DNA from: Altimarinus sp041659565
Lineage (GTDB): Bacteria > Patescibacteriota > Gracilibacteria > BD1-5 > UBA6164
Direction of reading: 5' to 3'
Assembly (NCBI GenBank): GCA_041659565.1
Contig: JBAZXZ010000001.1
Coordinates: forward strand, 285,517-349,516
Length of the DNA stretch: 64,000 bases
The stretch's first letter is position 1. Every line of letters begins with the position of its first letter. The notes beneath the pieces were generated by a model. It ran no database searches, was not told where the DNA came from, and worked only from the letters and a program-made list of their open reading frames with translations. Positions 62,990 through 64,000 of this stretch are shown one piece after another. Made by a program: the position numbers and the translations under genes.

Positions 62990-64000
62990 ATGTCAGAATT
63001 AGCTATAATATCAGTAGAAAAGGAACTTGAACCAATGAGAGAAAAAAACCTATTTTTAACAATAGTGATTTCAAATTTTATATGGATGATTTTTCATTTT
63101 AGTGTCGTGTTTTTCTTTATGTTTCAATTAAAATCTATTGCATTGGTTTGAATATTTTTATGAATCTGAAATTTATTTTCATTTTTATTAGATATATCTA
63201 TTTGAATAATACAAAAATACTTCAAAGCTAAAACACTTTTTATTTTCTCATACATTTCTGAAATTACAGCAATACTTATATTTGCTTATTTTATATTCCA
63301 ATTATCAGTTTATGTAGAAAAACTTCCTCCTAGTAATATGTGATTTGTAACAGATACTTTACAATTTTTCTTATGAGAATGATTAAATATATTTTTACTT
63401 TTAGTAGCATCATTTTGTTATTGATTAACAAAAGAATTACAGGATGTAACTTTAATTTCATATGTATTAAATAATGCTAATCATAGCCAATATAATTCAA
63501 TATTTGCAAAGAAAAATCTATGAAGCTGAATTTGATCATTGTTTTGATTAATTTTGTCTTGATTTATACTTATGTTATATCCAAAATTAATTATATTTGT
63601 AATTATTTTTATTATTGCATTAATCATTTTCTTCACTAAAGCTTTTTTTGATAATTCTGAAAAAACAATTACTTTGCAAGATATTTATAAATTTAAAGTC
63701 TTTGCTAATAAGGATAAAATAACCGAATTATGAAAAAATTTAGGTAGTAATATAAAAAATAAAATTGTAACATCTGTTAATAGAGTAGAATTAAAAAATG
63801 TAATATCTTCATCCAAATATCTGTTTTTAAAGCCAGTAAATAAACAATCTTGACTCAGTTTCAAATTACTCAGTGAACAAACAAAAAAAGAATTTATAAA
63901 TATATACAAAGTACTTTTAAGTAAAAATAACTCTATATTAGTATATTGGAGTTTAGCTGTGGGTGCAACATTTTGATTTTGGATACTTTTGCTGTAACTT
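62990..64000 (+). CDS. MFS-like multi-pass transporter (3' partial, possible frameshift)
   Basis: About 335 residues from ATG 62990: MSELAIISVEKELEPMREKN, then at least six hydrophobic segments (FIWMIFHFSVVFFFMFQL, IALVGIFLGIGNLFSFLLD, FIFSYISEITAILIFAYFIF, IFLLLVASFCYGLTKELQD, LGSGIGSLFGLILSGFILM, IIFVIIFIIALIIFF), a cytosolic loop, and a seventh segment at the edge. In frame it ends at TAA 63995-63997. One more base near 63980 would instead give FWDTFAVT, more like the start of an MFS second half, so a frameshift is likely. Substrate unknown. Confidence 0.6.

Overview
The window is AT-rich (roughly a quarter G+C) DNA from a bacterium that reads UGA as glycine (genetic code 25), as in the candidate phyla SR1/Absconditabacteria and Gracilibacteria. 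With TGA as a stop, almost every gene breaks into fragments. With TGA as Gly, about 58 full-length genes appear, and in-frame TGA falls on invariant glycines (Walker A loops of RadA and UvrB, GroEL, RimO, riboflavin synthase). All stops I assign are TAA or TAG. I cannot decide between the two phyla from sequence alone.

Layout. 1-8.3 kb: end of an unknown gene, folA, a MazG-like gene, tRNA-Leu(CAA), two unknown proteins, radA, a large secreted glycine/cysteine-rich protein and a TPR membrane protein. 8.4-15 kb: rseP-like protease, HD hydrolase, tgt, small membrane proteins and a muramidase. 15-19.4 kb: DEAD-box helicase with an RGG tail and a neighbour sharing that tail, a kinase-like protein and a secreted CAP protein. 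19.3-23.5 kb: decayed ATP-grasp gene, an ATP-grasp/DUF1704 fusion and a 7TM protein. 23.7-25.4 kb: convergent earP and efp. 25.5-28.6 kb: PAS-GGDEF-EAL protein and ribH-ribF. 28.7-35.5 kb: four tandem paralogues of a cysteine-rich, solenoid-like family. 35.5-42.3 kb: four genes, mostly of unknown function, including a TrmB-like regulator. 42.4-45.3 kb: riboflavin synthase and uvrB. 45.4-48.8 kb: a repeat-bounded island with a possible HEPN protein, an unknown partner, a GNAT and gene fragments. 48.9-55.1 kb: AmmeMemoRadiSam operon, ndk, pyrB, small envelope proteins, cupin and a methyltransferase that looks acquired. 55.2-57.2 kb: accessory genes including a PIN-toxin pair. 57.2-59.5 kb: groES and groEL under a CIRCE-like operator. 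59.6-64 kb: Phe-leader attenuator with prephenate dehydratase, pilin, rimO (frameshifted) and a partial MFS-like transporter.

How genes work together. ribH, ribF and riboflavin synthase give the last steps to FMN/FAD. EarP and EF-P form an enzyme-substrate pair: the loop-tip residue of EF-P is Arg32. radA and uvrB serve DNA repair. groES/groEL are probably HrcA-controlled. The Phe-rich leader with mutually exclusive hairpins should attenuate the prephenate dehydratase gene.

The most unusual signals are short palindromic DNA elements carried in frame inside protein genes. Paired 12-bp CCGG-centred palindromes lie in tgt and in two cysteine-rich paralogues, and a dispersed intergenic repeat is translated inside uvrB. 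Others are the cysteine-rich array, inverted domain order in RibF, an ACT domain nested in the prephenate dehydratase, and the Phe attenuator. All calls come from hand translation and motif reading; no database search was run.
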